Assembly (NCBI GenBank): GCA_944385545.1
Contig: CALWXQ010000002.1
Coordinates: forward strand, 1-64,000
DNA from: an uncultured Oscillospiraceae bacterium
GTDB taxonomy: Bacteria > Bacillota > Clostridia > Oscillospirales > Oscillospiraceae
Reading direction: 5' to 3'
DNA length: 64,000 bases
This document shows positions 24,751-33,644 of the stretch, piece after piece. Position numbers and translations under genes: made by a program. Each line of letters begins with the position of its first letter. Position 1 is the first letter of the stretch. The notes beneath the pieces were generated by a model. The model did not search any database, was not told where the DNA came from, and saw nothing but the letters and a program-made list of their open reading frames with translations.

Positions 24751-25918
24751 GTTGTTTTCCTCCCTTTGCGAATGCACTGGTCACAATGGTAGCCAGCAGC
24801 ATCAACGTTACCGCCACCACCACGCCCATTCCGGTCTGGATTCCGGCGTGCTCTGCCACCAGGCCCACCACCGCGGGGGTGATGAGGCCGCCGGTGGAGC
24901 CCAGGAAGATCATGGTGCTGACCCCCAGGTCATTGCCCTTGATCCGCTCCGTGCCGATGGCCAGGGCGGTGGTATAAATGGTGGCCATAAACAGGCCCAC
25001 TCCCATAATGCCAAGAAAGATCGGCGTTTGGCTCCTGCTGAAGAAGACCAGCAGAAAGAAGATCAGCAGTCCCAGGCCGTCGGCCACCAGGATCGCCTTT
25101 CGGGGCACCTTCCCCACAATGGCGGCGCCGATCATCCGTCCGATGAACATCACCACCCAAAACAGGCTGCTCATCAGCTGAGAAATCTCCGCCGTGAGAA
25201 CCCCGGTATCCTGGAAGTAGGTCACCAGCCAGTTGACGATGGCATACTCTACGGAAATGTAGAAGAACAAAATGGCCGCTCCCAGCCAGAAATTGTGATC
25301 CTTCAGAAAACTCCGATCTACAGATCGGATGCTCTTGGTCACACGCTCCTGAGGAAGGCGCATTCTCGCGTACACCAGGATCTGCACCAGGCACAGCGCC
25401 ACAATGCCCATGGCCATATACCGCCAGCCCCGGTTGCTGATCCGGGCACAGGCGATCAGCGCCAGAGGCGACAGCACCGCCCCCATGGCAAAGGCCCCGT
25501 GAAGCAGGTTGAAGCCCACAGCCGACTTCTCCCCGGGGAGGGTGGACATCATGGTATTGGAGAAATTGGTATTGCCTCCCCGGGCAATGCCGATCATCAG
25601 GCAGGCCAAGGGCAGCGCCGCCGCGCCGCCGACACCGAAGGCCACCAGGAAGAAGGCGACAGCCATCCACACCGCGGTCAACAGCACGGTTTTGCGCCGG
25701 CCAATGTAGGTGGGCAGATACCCGGTGATGAAAATGGCGGCCAGATTCCCCCAGGAGGGCAGGGACAGCAGCAGCCCCGCCTGGGCGTAGCTGATGGGAT
25801 AGATCTTACGCAGATAGGGCATCAGGTTGCCCATGAGCATAGAGGACGCGCCGCTGACAAAGAAGACAAATAAGGTCGCGGCGATCAGACGGTTTTCTTG
25901 TTTCTTGGTTTGTTCCAT
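24734..25918 (-). CDS. MFS transporter in the uronate operon
   Basis: 394 residues, about twelve helices, with the MFS loop GYLPTYIGRRKTVLL after helix 2. It belongs to the FucP/Gph-like sugar porter branch. It overlaps uxuB by 17 bases and follows dctM by 61 bases, so it is part of the same transcript. Having both an MFS and a TRAP importer in one operon suggests two ligands, or uptake plus release. The substrate is not known. Confidence 0.82.
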   Translation of the reverse strand: MEQTKKQENRLIAATLFVFFVSGASSMLMGNLMPYLRKIYPISYAQAGLLLSLPSWGNLAAIFITGYLPTYIGRRKTVLLTAVWMAVAFFLVAFGVGGAAALPLACLMIGIARGGNTNFSNTMMSTLPGEKSAVGFNLLHGAFAMGAVLSPLALIACARISNRGWRYMAMGIVALCLVQILVYARMRLPQERVTKSIRSVDRSFLKDHNFWLGAAILFFYISVEYAIVNWLVTYFQDTGVLTAEISQLMSSLFWVVMFIGRMIGAAIVGKVPRKAILVADGLGLLIFFLLVFFSRSQTPIFLGIMGVGLFMATIYTTALAIGTERIKGNDLGVSTMIFLGSTGGLITPAVVGLVAEHAGIQTGMGVVVAVTLMLLATIVTSAFAKGGKQHETES

Positions 25919-25979
25919 AGCGTGTGCTCACCTCGTGGAAGAAGGGCCTGCGGTATCCGCAGGCCCCGGTGTATAGGCG

Positions 25980-27296
25980 TCAGCCTCCAAGCGGCACGTA
26001 GTCGTTGAAGATCTTGGGCAGCAGCAGACTGATGTCCGGGATGAAGGAGATCAGCAGCAGCGTCACAATCATGCACAGGTAGAAAGGCAGGGTAGCCTTG
26101 ACCACCTTTTCCATGGGCCGCTTGGCAATGGCGGAACCGATGTACAGAACCGAGCCCACAGGAGGCGTCAGCAAACCGATGCCGCAGTTGAGCACCATCA
26201 TAATGCCGAACTGGACGGGATCCAGGCCGCAGTGCTCAGTGGCGATGGGCAGCAGAATGGGGGTGGCGATCAGGATAATGGGCGCCATATCCATAATGCA
26301 GCCCAGGATCAGCATGATCACGTTCAGCAGGATGATCAGCAGGATCCGGTTGTCCGTCAGGCTGAGGATGGCATTGGCAGCCAGTTCCGGCACATGCAGG
26401 GTAGTCAGGCAGTAGCCGAAGACGCTGGAGGTGGCAATGAGGATCAGCACGATGGACAGGGTCTTCACAGCCTCGTCCAGAGCATTCCAAACGCCCTTCC
26501 AATCCAGTCCCTTGTAAACGAACACGGAAACCAGCAGCGAGTAGATAACGGCGATGGCAGCGGACTCGGTGGCGGTAAACACGCCTGCCACGACGCCAAC
26601 CACCACAATGAGGATGGCGCCCAAGGCCCAGATGGAGGTTGCCAGCTGCTTGAACAGATTCTTGATGGAGAAGGGATCCCCCTTGGGATAGTTGCGCTTC
26701 AGGGAGATAATGTAGGAACCCACCATCAGGCTCAGCGCCAGCAGCGCGCCGGGGATGTAGCCCGCCATGAACAGGCAGCCCACGGAAACACCGCCGGCAG
26801 TGGTGGCGTAGATGACCATATTATGACTGGGGGGAACCAGCAGGCCTTCGCAGGAGGAGGTGATGGTAATGGCAGTGGCGAAGTCCTCGTCATAGCCCTG
26901 ATTCTTCATCATGGGGATCATAATGGAGCCCAGGGAGGCGGTGTCCGCGGAGGCGGAGCCGGAGATGCCGCCGAAGAAGAAGGAGTCCAGTACGTTGGCC
27001 ATGGCCAGGCCGCCCCGCATCCAGCCGACGCAGGCATTGGCCAGGGCCACCAGCTTATCGCCGATGCCGCCGGAGCCCATGAGCACGCCCATGGTGATAA
27101 AGAAGGGAACCGCCATCAGCGAATAAGAGCTGATACCCTTGACCATCAGACGGCACACATCGGACAGGGCGCTGCCCATGGTAAGCATGCAGAACACGCT
27201 GGACAGGCCAACGGCGTAAGCAATGGGGAAGCGCAGAATGATCATCAGGAAGAAGCTTCCCAGCAGGATCAATGTAGCAAGGGTCTGAGTATCCAT
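25980..27296 (-). CDS. dctM: TRAP transporter large permease DctM
   Basis: 438 residues, about twelve helices of the DctM/SiaM family, the sodium-driven translocation subunit. Typical stretches are FFGGISGSASADTASLGSIM and VPPSHNMVIYA in the first half, and GLLTPPVGSVLYIG in the second. Its start ATG shares one base with the dctQ stop. Together with DctP and DctQ it imports a carboxylate, here probably a hexuronate. Confidence 0.95.
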   Translation of the reverse strand: MDTQTLATLILLGSFFLMIILRFPIAYAVGLSSVFCMLTMGSALSDVCRLMVKGISSYSLMAVPFFITMGVLMGSGGIGDKLVALANACVGWMRGGLAMANVLDSFFFGGISGSASADTASLGSIMIPMMKNQGYDEDFATAITITSSCEGLLVPPSHNMVIYATTAGGVSVGCLFMAGYIPGALLALSLMVGSYIISLKRNYPKGDPFSIKNLFKQLATSIWALGAILIVVVGVVAGVFTATESAAIAVIYSLLVSVFVYKGLDWKGVWNALDEAVKTLSIVLILIATSSVFGYCLTTLHVPELAANAILSLTDNRILLIILLNVIMLILGCIMDMAPIILIATPILLPIATEHCGLDPVQFGIMMVLNCGIGLLTPPVGSVLYIGSAIAKRPMEKVVKATLPFYLCMIVTLLLISFIPDISLLLPKIFNDYVPLGG

Positions 27297-27865
27297 TAGG
27301 CGACCTCCTCCTTTACAAAGATGGACTTGATGGTTTCATACAGGGATTCGATCTGAAATACGATCATGGCCAGACCCGCCAGAGGAACCGGCAGATACAT
27401 CCAGAACCGGCTGACAGAGGGCATGGACTCGTAGAAACCCCGGGCGCCCAGGGTGACGGCATAGTCCCAGCCCACCACCAGCATGATCATGCCCAGAGCC
27501 AGCACGCCCACATCCGCCAGGAGATCCAGGGCGATGATAGCATTCTTAGGCAGGTAACGGTCAAAAGCGGTCATACCGATGTGGGCATGATCTCGGATGG
27601 CCAGGGCCGCGGACAGCACCGCCATGTAGCTCATCAGAGTCAGAACCACCTGCTCGGTCCAGGCGGGATCCCGCAGGAAGGGGATCACTTCCCGCAGCAT
27701 CTTCCCGCTGGGCAGCTCGATACCGCCAAACAGGCGTCCGCACACCGCGTAGGAGGTGATCAGGATATCCGCCACCAGCAGCAGCTTACAGATCACCATG
27801 ACCACCTTGTAAGTGATGTCATAGGCCGGGCGGATCTTATCCAGAGTGGCAAAAATTTTCGGCAT
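27296..27865 (-). CDS. dctQ: TRAP transporter small permease DctQ
   Basis: 189 residues, four helices, as is usual for DctQ. The family segment IRDHAHIGMTAFDRYLP lies between helices 2 and 3. ATG 27865 has AGGAG 8 bases upstream. It forms the membrane complex with DctM, whose start overlaps its stop. Confidence 0.92.
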   Translation of the reverse strand: MPKIFATLDKIRPAYDITYKVVMVICKLLLVADILITSYAVCGRLFGGIELPSGKMLREVIPFLRDPAWTEQVVLTLMSYMAVLSAALAIRDHAHIGMTAFDRYLPKNAIIALDLLADVGVLALGMIMLVVGWDYAVTLGARGFYESMPSVSRFWMYLPVPLAGLAMIVFQIESLYETIKSIFVKEEVA

Positions 27866-27911
27866 AGTTTCACTCCTATTCTCTTTACCAAATCTTAGGT
27901 TCTCGCAAGCA

Positions 27912-27941
27912 GTGGGAGCACGGGGAAACCCGTGCCCCCAC
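27912..27941. promoter_or_regulatory. intercistronic hairpin between dctP and dctQ
   Basis: GTGGGAGCACGGG and CCCGTGCCCCCAC, one mismatch, tetraloop. There is no T-run. Such hairpins after binding-protein genes usually protect that part of the mRNA so the binding protein exceeds its membrane partners. Confidence 0.55.
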
Positions 27942-27961
27942 ATTTGGAATCCAAGGGGATA

Positions 27962-29002
27962 TTACTTCAGATCCAGCAACTTCTGGTACAGCTCAGCCTG
28001 ATCGGCGGTATTGGCCTCGATGACTTCCTTACAGGCTTCCTGCCAGGTGGCCTTATCGGTGACCTCCACCACATTGCAGCCGTCGGCCTTCAGTTCCTCC
28101 AGAACCTCTGCCTCAGCCTCAGCGGAAAGGTTGGCGTTGAACTCCTGCGCCAGCTTACCGGCCTCCATCAGCACTTCCTGCTGCGCGGCGGTGAGCTTGG
28201 CCCAAGCAGTGTCGGTGATGACCACCTGAATGGCGCCCAGGGTGTGGCCGTCCAGGATCAGGTTGTTCGCCACTTCGGGGAAGGCGTTGGACTTGTAGTT
28301 GGCGATGGGCTGCTCAGCACCGTCCACAACGCCGGTCTGGAGCGCGGAGTACAGCTCGCCAAAGGACACCACCGTGGGAGAAGCGCCCAGGCCTTCCACC
28401 ATGCCGTTCATGATGGGGTCATTGGAAACACGCAGCTTCATGCCGGCCAGATCCTCGATGCCGGAAACAGGCTCAACGGTGAAGAAATGACGGAAGCCTT
28501 CCTCGCCGTAGAAGATGCCCCGCAGGGGCAGTCCCAGCTCCTGGGGCTCGTTGAGGAACTCAGGAGCCAGCTCGGAGTTAGCGAAGTTCCACCAGTGCTC
28601 ACGGGATTCAAAGGTGAAGGGGATGGACAGCAGCTTGGACTTCTGGGCGCCATAGCTGGTCAGAGCGAAGGCAGAGATCCGGGACATATCAATGGAAGTG
28701 GCGCCACCTACCATGGAGTCCAGAACGTCATTCTCAGAGCCAAGCACGCCGCTGGCCTGAACGTCGATGGTGATGGAACCGCCGGAGAGCTCCTCGACCT
28801 TTTCTTTGAAGAAGGTAGCAGTCTGGCCCACAATGGTGTCCAGAGGGTTGACTTCGGCGTAAACCAGAGTCACCTTGGGATCGGTGGAGACGTCGCCGCT
28901 GCCGGCTGCCGCAGTCTCAGGGGTGGTGGTCGTGTTTCCGCCGCAGGCAGCCAGAGCCAGAGCCATGGCCAGAACCAGCAGCAGTGCGATCATTTTTTTC
29001 AT
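27962..29002 (-). CDS. dctP: TRAP transporter substrate-binding protein DctP
   Basis: 346 residues. Signal peptide with lipobox ALAAC and a Thr-rich spacer, so it is a lipoprotein on the cell surface. The DctP fold is shown by QASGVLGSENDVLDSM, LAGMKLRVSNDP with the ligand-binding arginine, and FGELYSALQTGVVDGAEQ. ATG 29002 with AGGAGG 9 bases upstream is the true start; the frame opens 41 codons earlier. First gene of the uronate operon. Confidence 0.93.
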   Translation of the reverse strand: MKKMIALLLVLAMALALAACGGNTTTTPETAAAGSGDVSTDPKVTLVYAEVNPLDTIVGQTATFFKEKVEELSGGSITIDVQASGVLGSENDVLDSMVGGATSIDMSRISAFALTSYGAQKSKLLSIPFTFESREHWWNFANSELAPEFLNEPQELGLPLRGIFYGEEGFRHFFTVEPVSGIEDLAGMKLRVSNDPIMNGMVEGLGASPTVVSFGELYSALQTGVVDGAEQPIANYKSNAFPEVANNLILDGHTLGAIQVVITDTAWAKLTAAQQEVLMEAGKLAQEFNANLSAEAEAEVLEELKADGCNVVEVTDKATWQEACKEVIEANTADQAELYQKLLDLK

Positions 29003-29042
29003 TTGCAGATTCCTCCTAAGATAATTGTAAAAAATCACCAGT

Positions 29043-29066
29043 AACACCCCGAATTTCTCGGGTGTT
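29043..29066 (-). promoter_or_regulatory. hairpin in the dctP leader
   Basis: AACACCC and GGGTGTT pair within the roughly 80-base leader of dctP. It may affect mRNA stability. Confidence 0.4.
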
Positions 29067-29087
29067 CTTGGCACTCTTTCCAGCAAC

Positions 29088-29116
29088 AGATTAACAAATT
29101 GTAAATAACAAGTCAA
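29088..29116 (-). promoter_or_regulatory. sigma-A promoter of the uronate operon
   Basis: TTGACT (29111-29116), 17 bases, TAATCT (29088-29093) on the minus strand, within the AT-rich stretch 29090-29220, which holds no gene. Confidence 0.65.
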
Positions 29117-29229
29117 GAGCAGCAAAAATTTATGCTATTTATCTAAAAAATTTGAAAATCCAACTTATTAACTATGTACAAAAGGAACAGCCCCTTTTTT
29201 TGCACTTTGACATGGTGGGCGCCTCTGGT

Positions 29230-29272
29230 AAAAAAACGCGGGGGCTGCTGTTTCACAAACAGCAGCCCCCGC
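29230..29272 (-). terminator. intrinsic terminator of malQ
   Basis: A 16-bp perfect stem (29238-29253 with 29257-29272) with loop CAC, followed on the minus strand by seven T. Confidence 0.95.
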
Positions 29273-29285
29273 CAGGGCAGTGGCC

Positions 29286-30791
29286 TTATTCCTCTGCTTC
29301 CCCGGGATCCGCCTTTACCCGGCCGTAGAGCCGGGTAATGGCTCGGATCCGCTTTGCCAGCTGAGGGGTGTCAAAGCCCTCCTCCGCCCGCCAGGTCCAG
29401 TTGTCCGGTGACAGCGTGCCGGGGAAATTCATCCGGGCCTCCTTCCCCAGCTCCAGGTAGTCCTGCATCTGCACCACGCACAGCCGGGATACGGAGCTCA
29501 TGGCGCCCCGGATCATGCCTTGGATGTAACCCTCCTCCCGGTTCAGGCCAAGATAGGCCCTGGCGTAGTCCACATCCTCCCGGGAGGCTTCTTCCAACCA
29601 CTGCCTCAGGGGCACATTGTCATGGGTGCCGGTATAGCATACGGAGTCCACTGGGTACAGGTGGGGCAGATAGTCGCTTTCCTCCCGGGAATCAAAGGCA
29701 AATTGCAGTACCTTCATCCCCGGATAGCCGGAAGATCGCTGCAACTGCCGAACCTCCTGTGTGAGAAATCCCAGATCCTCCGCGATAAAAGCCATCTCCG
29801 GCAGTTCCTTCTTCACCGTCCGGATGAAATCCGTGCCGGGGCCTTTCTCCCATTTGCCGTAACGGGCTGTCTTGTCCCCGGCAGGAATGGCCCAATAGCT
29901 TTCAAAGCCCCGAAAATGATCCAGGCGCACCACATCGTACATCTCCGACGCCGCTTTCAGCCGCCGCAGCCACCAGGCATAGCCGGTATCCGCCATGGCC
30001 TTCCAATCGTAAATGGGGTTGCCCCATTTCTGCCCGTCGGCGGTAAATGCGTCCGGCGGGCACCCGGCCACCACCTTTGGCCGGTGGTTTTCATCCAACT
30101 GGTACAGCCGGGGCCGCGCCCACACATCCGCGGAATCCAATGGCACATAGATCGGCACGTCTCCGATGATCCGGATCCCTTTGCTGTTGGCGTAGGCTCT
30201 CAGGGCTTTCCACTGGCGGTGGAACTGGTATTGCAGAAAATACTGAAACGCGATTTCCTTGGTCAGATCCCGACGCTTTTGCGCCACCTGGGGACTGGAA
30301 TGATCCCGGAATTCCCCGGGCCAGTCCTGCCAGGGCGCGCCGTGGAACGCCTCCTTCAGGGCCATGAACAGTCCGTAATCCTCCAGCCAGTCCCGGTTTT
30401 GCCGGAGGAACGTCTCATAGTCCTCCTCCGGCCGGAACCGGTTGCAGGCCAGCTCCAGGATCTGCCTGCGCTGCCGGTACTGGATGCCGAAGTCCACCCG
30501 GCCCGGATCCCGGTACCAGGTCAGGGGCCGGTATTCCTCCTGCCGCAGCAGGCCCTGTCGGGCCAGGATATCCAGATCGATCAGGTAGGGATTGCCCGCC
30601 CAGGCGCCGAAGGACTGGTAGGGGGAGTCCCCAAAGCCCGTAGGCGTCAGCGGCAGAATCTGCCAGTAGGACTGCCCCGCCCGATCCAGAAAATCCACGA
30701 ATCCATGGGCCGCTTCTCCCATGGTTCCGATGCCACACGGCCCGGGCAGGGAGGTGATATGCATTAAAATTCCGCTTTCGCGCATGGTCAC
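29286..30791 (-). CDS. malQ: 4-alpha-glucanotransferase (amylomaltase)
   Basis: 501 residues, GH77. It transfers maltooligosyl units between alpha-1,4-glucans, helping maltodextrin or glycogen use. Family regions: PLTPTGFGDSPYQSFGAWAGN, the nucleophile aspartate in VVRLDHFRGFE, the acid/base glutamate in FIAEDLGFLT, and the third aspartate in YTGTHDN. The GTG at 30791 overlaps the lacI-type stop as GTGA; the ATG at 30785 is also possible. Co-transcribed with the regulator. Confidence 0.95.
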   Translation of the reverse strand: MTMRESGILMHITSLPGPCGIGTMGEAAHGFVDFLDRAGQSYWQILPLTPTGFGDSPYQSFGAWAGNPYLIDLDILARQGLLRQEEYRPLTWYRDPGRVDFGIQYRQRRQILELACNRFRPEEDYETFLRQNRDWLEDYGLFMALKEAFHGAPWQDWPGEFRDHSSPQVAQKRRDLTKEIAFQYFLQYQFHRQWKALRAYANSKGIRIIGDVPIYVPLDSADVWARPRLYQLDENHRPKVVAGCPPDAFTADGQKWGNPIYDWKAMADTGYAWWLRRLKAASEMYDVVRLDHFRGFESYWAIPAGDKTARYGKWEKGPGTDFIRTVKKELPEMAFIAEDLGFLTQEVRQLQRSSGYPGMKVLQFAFDSREESDYLPHLYPVDSVCYTGTHDNVPLRQWLEEASREDVDYARAYLGLNREEGYIQGMIRGAMSSVSRLCVVQMQDYLELGKEARMNFPGTLSPDNWTWRAEEGFDTPQLAKRIRAITRLYGRVKADPGEAEE

Positions 30792-31810
30792 GTTTCTCCT
30801 TGTGCTTGGATCCTCCGGAGGCTCTCCCGCCGGGCAATGCGGAAGGGCACCGTTTCATGGCAGGCCGGAGTCCCCTCCTCTATGCTCCGCAGAAGAATTT
30901 CCACCCCCCGCTTTGCCAGCGCCGTTCCATCCTGAATCACTGTGGCAAGCTGGGGCACCAGGTAACTGCCCAGGGGCAGTCCGTCCACCCCCATCACCGA
31001 CACATCCCGGGGCACCCGCAGACCGTTCTCCCACAGCGCCCGGATGGCGCCGACGGCCATGACATCCGCCGCGGCGAAGATCGCCGTAAACCGGCTGCCG
31101 CTCCGGATCAGATCCTGAGCCGCTTCGTAGCCGTTGTGCCAGGAATAGCGCCCCGCCCGGTAGTCCCGGGCCGTGTCAAAGGGAAGGCCGTGGGCCCGGA
31201 AAGCGTCCATGCATCCCTCCAGGCGCAGCCGGCTGGTATCGGAAATTGTAGGATCGCCTCCGATGACCGCGATGCGCCGATGTCCCAGGGCGATCATGGT
31301 CTCGATGGCCTGGCGGGCCACCTCCCGGTCGTCGGTGGTGACGCTGGAGAGGTTGGCGAAGGGCAATGTGGAGGCGTTGTTGGTAACCACCACGCAAGGT
31401 ATGTCAATGGCGGAAAAATCCTTGTTGAAGTTCTGGTTGCTACCTCCCAGGAAGATCACTCCCAGAGGCTTCCGCTCCCGGCACAGCCGCACCGCCCGGG
31501 CTACTTCGCTCATGTCTTCATCCATGTAGTCCACCAGAAGCTGATACCGGGTCTGGGCGACGCAGCGCTGAATGGTCTCCAGCATTTCGCTGAACAGCTC
31601 GTTGCCCACACCCTTGACCACCACCAAAATGGCGTTGGAATGGGTCTGCTTGAGCTGCTTGGCGTTGGTATTGAGCTGGAATCCGCTCTCTTTGGCGGCT
31701 TGAAGGATGATCGTCCTGGCTTTTGGACTGACGTTGGGATGGCCGTTCAGCGCCCGGGAAACGGTTCCCACGGCATATCCGGTCTTCTGGGCAAGGTCTT
31801 TGATGGTCAT
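30788..31810 (-). CDS. LacI-family transcriptional regulator
   Basis: 340 residues. The N-terminal helix-turn-helix and hinge are seen in MTIKDLAQKTGYAVGTVSR; the rest is a periplasmic-binding-protein-like effector domain (about 60-335). It is the first gene of an operon with malQ, and a LacI/CcpA-type palindrome lies at its own transcription start, so it probably represses itself and malQ in response to a maltodextrin-like sugar (inference). ATG 31810 has GGAGG upstream. Confidence 0.92.
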   Translation of the reverse strand: MTIKDLAQKTGYAVGTVSRALNGHPNVSPKARTIILQAAKESGFQLNTNAKQLKQTHSNAILVVVKGVGNELFSEMLETIQRCVAQTRYQLLVDYMDEDMSEVARAVRLCRERKPLGVIFLGGSNQNFNKDFSAIDIPCVVVTNNASTLPFANLSSVTTDDREVARQAIETMIALGHRRIAVIGGDPTISDTSRLRLEGCMDAFRAHGLPFDTARDYRAGRYSWHNGYEAAQDLIRSGSRFTAIFAAADVMAVGAIRALWENGLRVPRDVSVMGVDGLPLGSYLVPQLATVIQDGTALAKRGVEILLRSIEEGTPACHETVPFRIARRESLRRIQAQGET

Positions 31811-31875
31811 ACGCCAGCTCCCCTCCTTTGGGAAAATCCTCCATCGTCCCGCCGCGCTGGACGGGGCGCATTGAT

Positions 31876-31889
31876 TGGAAACGTTTCCA
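31876..31889. promoter_or_regulatory. LacI-family operator upstream of the regulator gene
   Basis: Perfect palindrome TGGAAACGTTTCCA with the central CG typical of LacI/CcpA family operators, 15 bases downstream of the -10 box of the lacI-malQ promoter. Confidence 0.8.
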
Positions 31890-31904
31890 CTCTTTTTCAG
31901 TCTG

Positions 31905-31933
31905 AGTATATCGCAATGTGGGCAAAAGCGCAA
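31905..31933 (-). promoter_or_regulatory. sigma-A promoter of lacI-malQ
   Basis: TTGCGC (31928-31933), 17 bases, TATACT (31905-31910) on the minus strand. Confidence 0.7.
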
Positions 31934-32076
31934 CCATTATTGCTTCATCGCCGGAAAATTCCCCACATTTCACAAGAGCCGACAGGCGCATTTGGTGAAA
32001 AAAACCAATTCCCCCTTTTCCTGTCCGGGCCGGGGAAGGGCCTTTTCGTTTCGAAGCCTGAGGCTGCGGGACGCAT

Positions 32077-32105
32077 TTGCATTTTCCGGTGAACTATGGT
32101 ATACT
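32077..32105 (+). promoter_or_regulatory. sigma-A promoter of the first amino-acid ABC operon
   Basis: TTGCAT (32077-32082), 17 bases, TATACT (32100-32105). Confidence 0.75.
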
Positions 32106-32140
32106 GATTCCGATCCCGTAATCTTAAGGAGATGGATACA

Positions 32141-32212
32141 ATGCAGCAAACTACGCCCCGGCTCCCCGGGTCTGCTTGCCGCCGCGGAAGCAGGTGGTGG
32201 GACAATGGGTGA
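32141..32212 (+). CDS. possible 23-residue leader peptide of the ABC operon
   Basis: ATG 32141 has AAGGAG 9 bases upstream, a better ribosome site than that of the permease gene it overlaps. It encodes 23 residues ending CRRGSRWWDNG and stops at 32210-32212, 5 bases inside the permease gene. It may couple or tune translation of the permease according to Arg/Trp supply (inference). No homologue is known to me. Confidence 0.35.
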   Translation: MQQTTPRLPGSACRRGSRWWDNG

Positions 32213-32864
32213 GCTTTGGCAGCTTCTCATCGACTCCTTCTGGCAGATCCTGCTGCCGGGCCTCACCATGACCATTCCGTTGACGGTGATCTCCTTCACC
32301 TTCGCCATGGTCATCGCGGTGGTCACCGCCCTGATTCAGTTTGCCGGGGTGCCGGTGCTGCGCCATGCGGCCCGGTTCTATATCTGGGTGGTTCGAGGCA
32401 CGCCGCTGCTGGTGCAGCTGTTCGTGGTGTTTTACGGTCTTCCCCATGTGGGAATCCTCATCGATCCCTTCCCGGCGGCGGTGCTGGTCTTCTCTATCAA
32501 CGAGGGCGCCTACTGCGCCGAGACCGTCCGGGGCGCTTTGGAGGCGGTGCCTCCGGGGCAGATGGAAGCGGCCCTGTGCGTTGGCCTCTCTTGGCCCCAG
32601 GCCATGGGACGGATTGTCCTGCCCCAGGCCCTGCGCACCGCCTTCCCGTCCCTGTCCAATTCCCTGATCGCCATGATCAAGGACACCTCCCTGGCAGCCA
32701 ACATCACCGTGACGGAGATGTTCATGGTAACCCAGCGCATCGTAGCCAGAACCTATGAGCCTTTGGCGCTGTACATGGAGGTGGGTCTGATCTATCTGCT
32801 GTTCTGCACCGTGCTGACCAGGGCGCAGCGCTTTGCCGAGTCCAGGCTGCGCCACTACGGGTAA
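32205..32864 (+). CDS. polar amino-acid ABC transporter permease (system 1)
   Basis: 219 residues, about five helices, HisM/GlnP family. The ATPase-coupling EAA loop is seen as EAALCVGLSWPQAMGRIVLP, and the conserved VVRGTPLLVQL precedes it. ATG 32205 has only GGTGG upstream and overlaps a small leader frame. Next come its ATPase (12-base gap) and binding protein. Confidence 0.88.
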   Translation: MGELWQLLIDSFWQILLPGLTMTIPLTVISFTFAMVIAVVTALIQFAGVPVLRHAARFYIWVVRGTPLLVQLFVVFYGLPHVGILIDPFPAAVLVFSINEGAYCAETVRGALEAVPPGQMEAALCVGLSWPQAMGRIVLPQALRTAFPSLSNSLIAMIKDTSLAANITVTEMFMVTQRIVARTYEPLALYMEVGLIYLLFCTVLTRAQRFAESRLRHYG

Positions 32865-32876
32865 GGAGGAAGGGCC

Positions 32877-33614
32877 ATGCTGGAAGTGAAAAACATACGC
32901 AAATCCTTCGGCTCCCTGGAGGTGCTCCGGGATGTTTCCCTGGAGGTGGACAAGGGGGACGTGGTAGCCATTCTAGGCCCCAGCGGCTCCGGAAAGACAA
33001 CCCTGCTGCGGTGCATGAATTTTCTGGAGCAGGCGGACAGCGGAGAACTGGTCTTTGACGGCGAGCACTTTTCCTTCGGACATGTGTCCAAGCGGGATAT
33101 GCACCGGCTGCGGAAGAAGACCGCCTTCGTCTTTCAGAATTACAACCTGTTCCGGAACAAAACGGCCCTGGAGAACGTCACCGAGGGGCTGATCCTGGGC
33201 CGGAAAATCCCCAAGGCTCAGGCCGTAACCATCGCCCGGCAGGCCCTGGAGAAGGTGGGCCTGTCCGACCGGGAGGGCCATTATCCCGACCAACTCTCCG
33301 GCGGGCAGCAGCAGCGTGTGGCCATTGCCCGGGCCATCGCCACGGAGCCTGAGATCATCTACTTTGACGAACCGACCTCCGCCCTGGATCCGGAGCTTAC
33401 CGGGGAGGTGCTGGGGGTCATGCGGCAGCTGGCCCGGGAGGGCATGACCATGCTGGTGGTCACCCACGAGCTGGCCTTTGCCCGCGGCGCGTCCAACAAG
33501 GTGATCTTCATGGAGCAAGGGGCCGTGGTGGAGGCCGGGGATGCCCCATCCTTTTTCCGGCAGCCCCGGCTGGCCCGCACCCGGGCCTTTCTGCAAACCC
33601 TGGATCCTGCCTGA
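32877..33614 (+). CDS. polar amino-acid ABC transporter ATP-binding protein (system 1)
   Basis: 245 residues. Walker A GPSGSGKT, signature LSGGQQQR, Walker B IIYFDEPTSALDPE, switch histidine in VVTHE. GlnQ/HisP family. It energises the permease encoded just upstream. Confidence 0.93.
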   Translation: MLEVKNIRKSFGSLEVLRDVSLEVDKGDVVAILGPSGSGKTTLLRCMNFLEQADSGELVFDGEHFSFGHVSKRDMHRLRKKTAFVFQNYNLFRNKTALENVTEGLILGRKIPKAQAVTIARQALEKVGLSDREGHYPDQLSGGQQQRVAIARAIATEPEIIYFDEPTSALDPELTGEVLGVMRQLAREGMTMLVVTHELAFARGASNKVIFMEQGAVVEAGDAPSFFRQPRLARTRAFLQTLDPA

Positions 33615-33644
33615 GCGGATCCCATACAATAAGGAGTGTTTACT

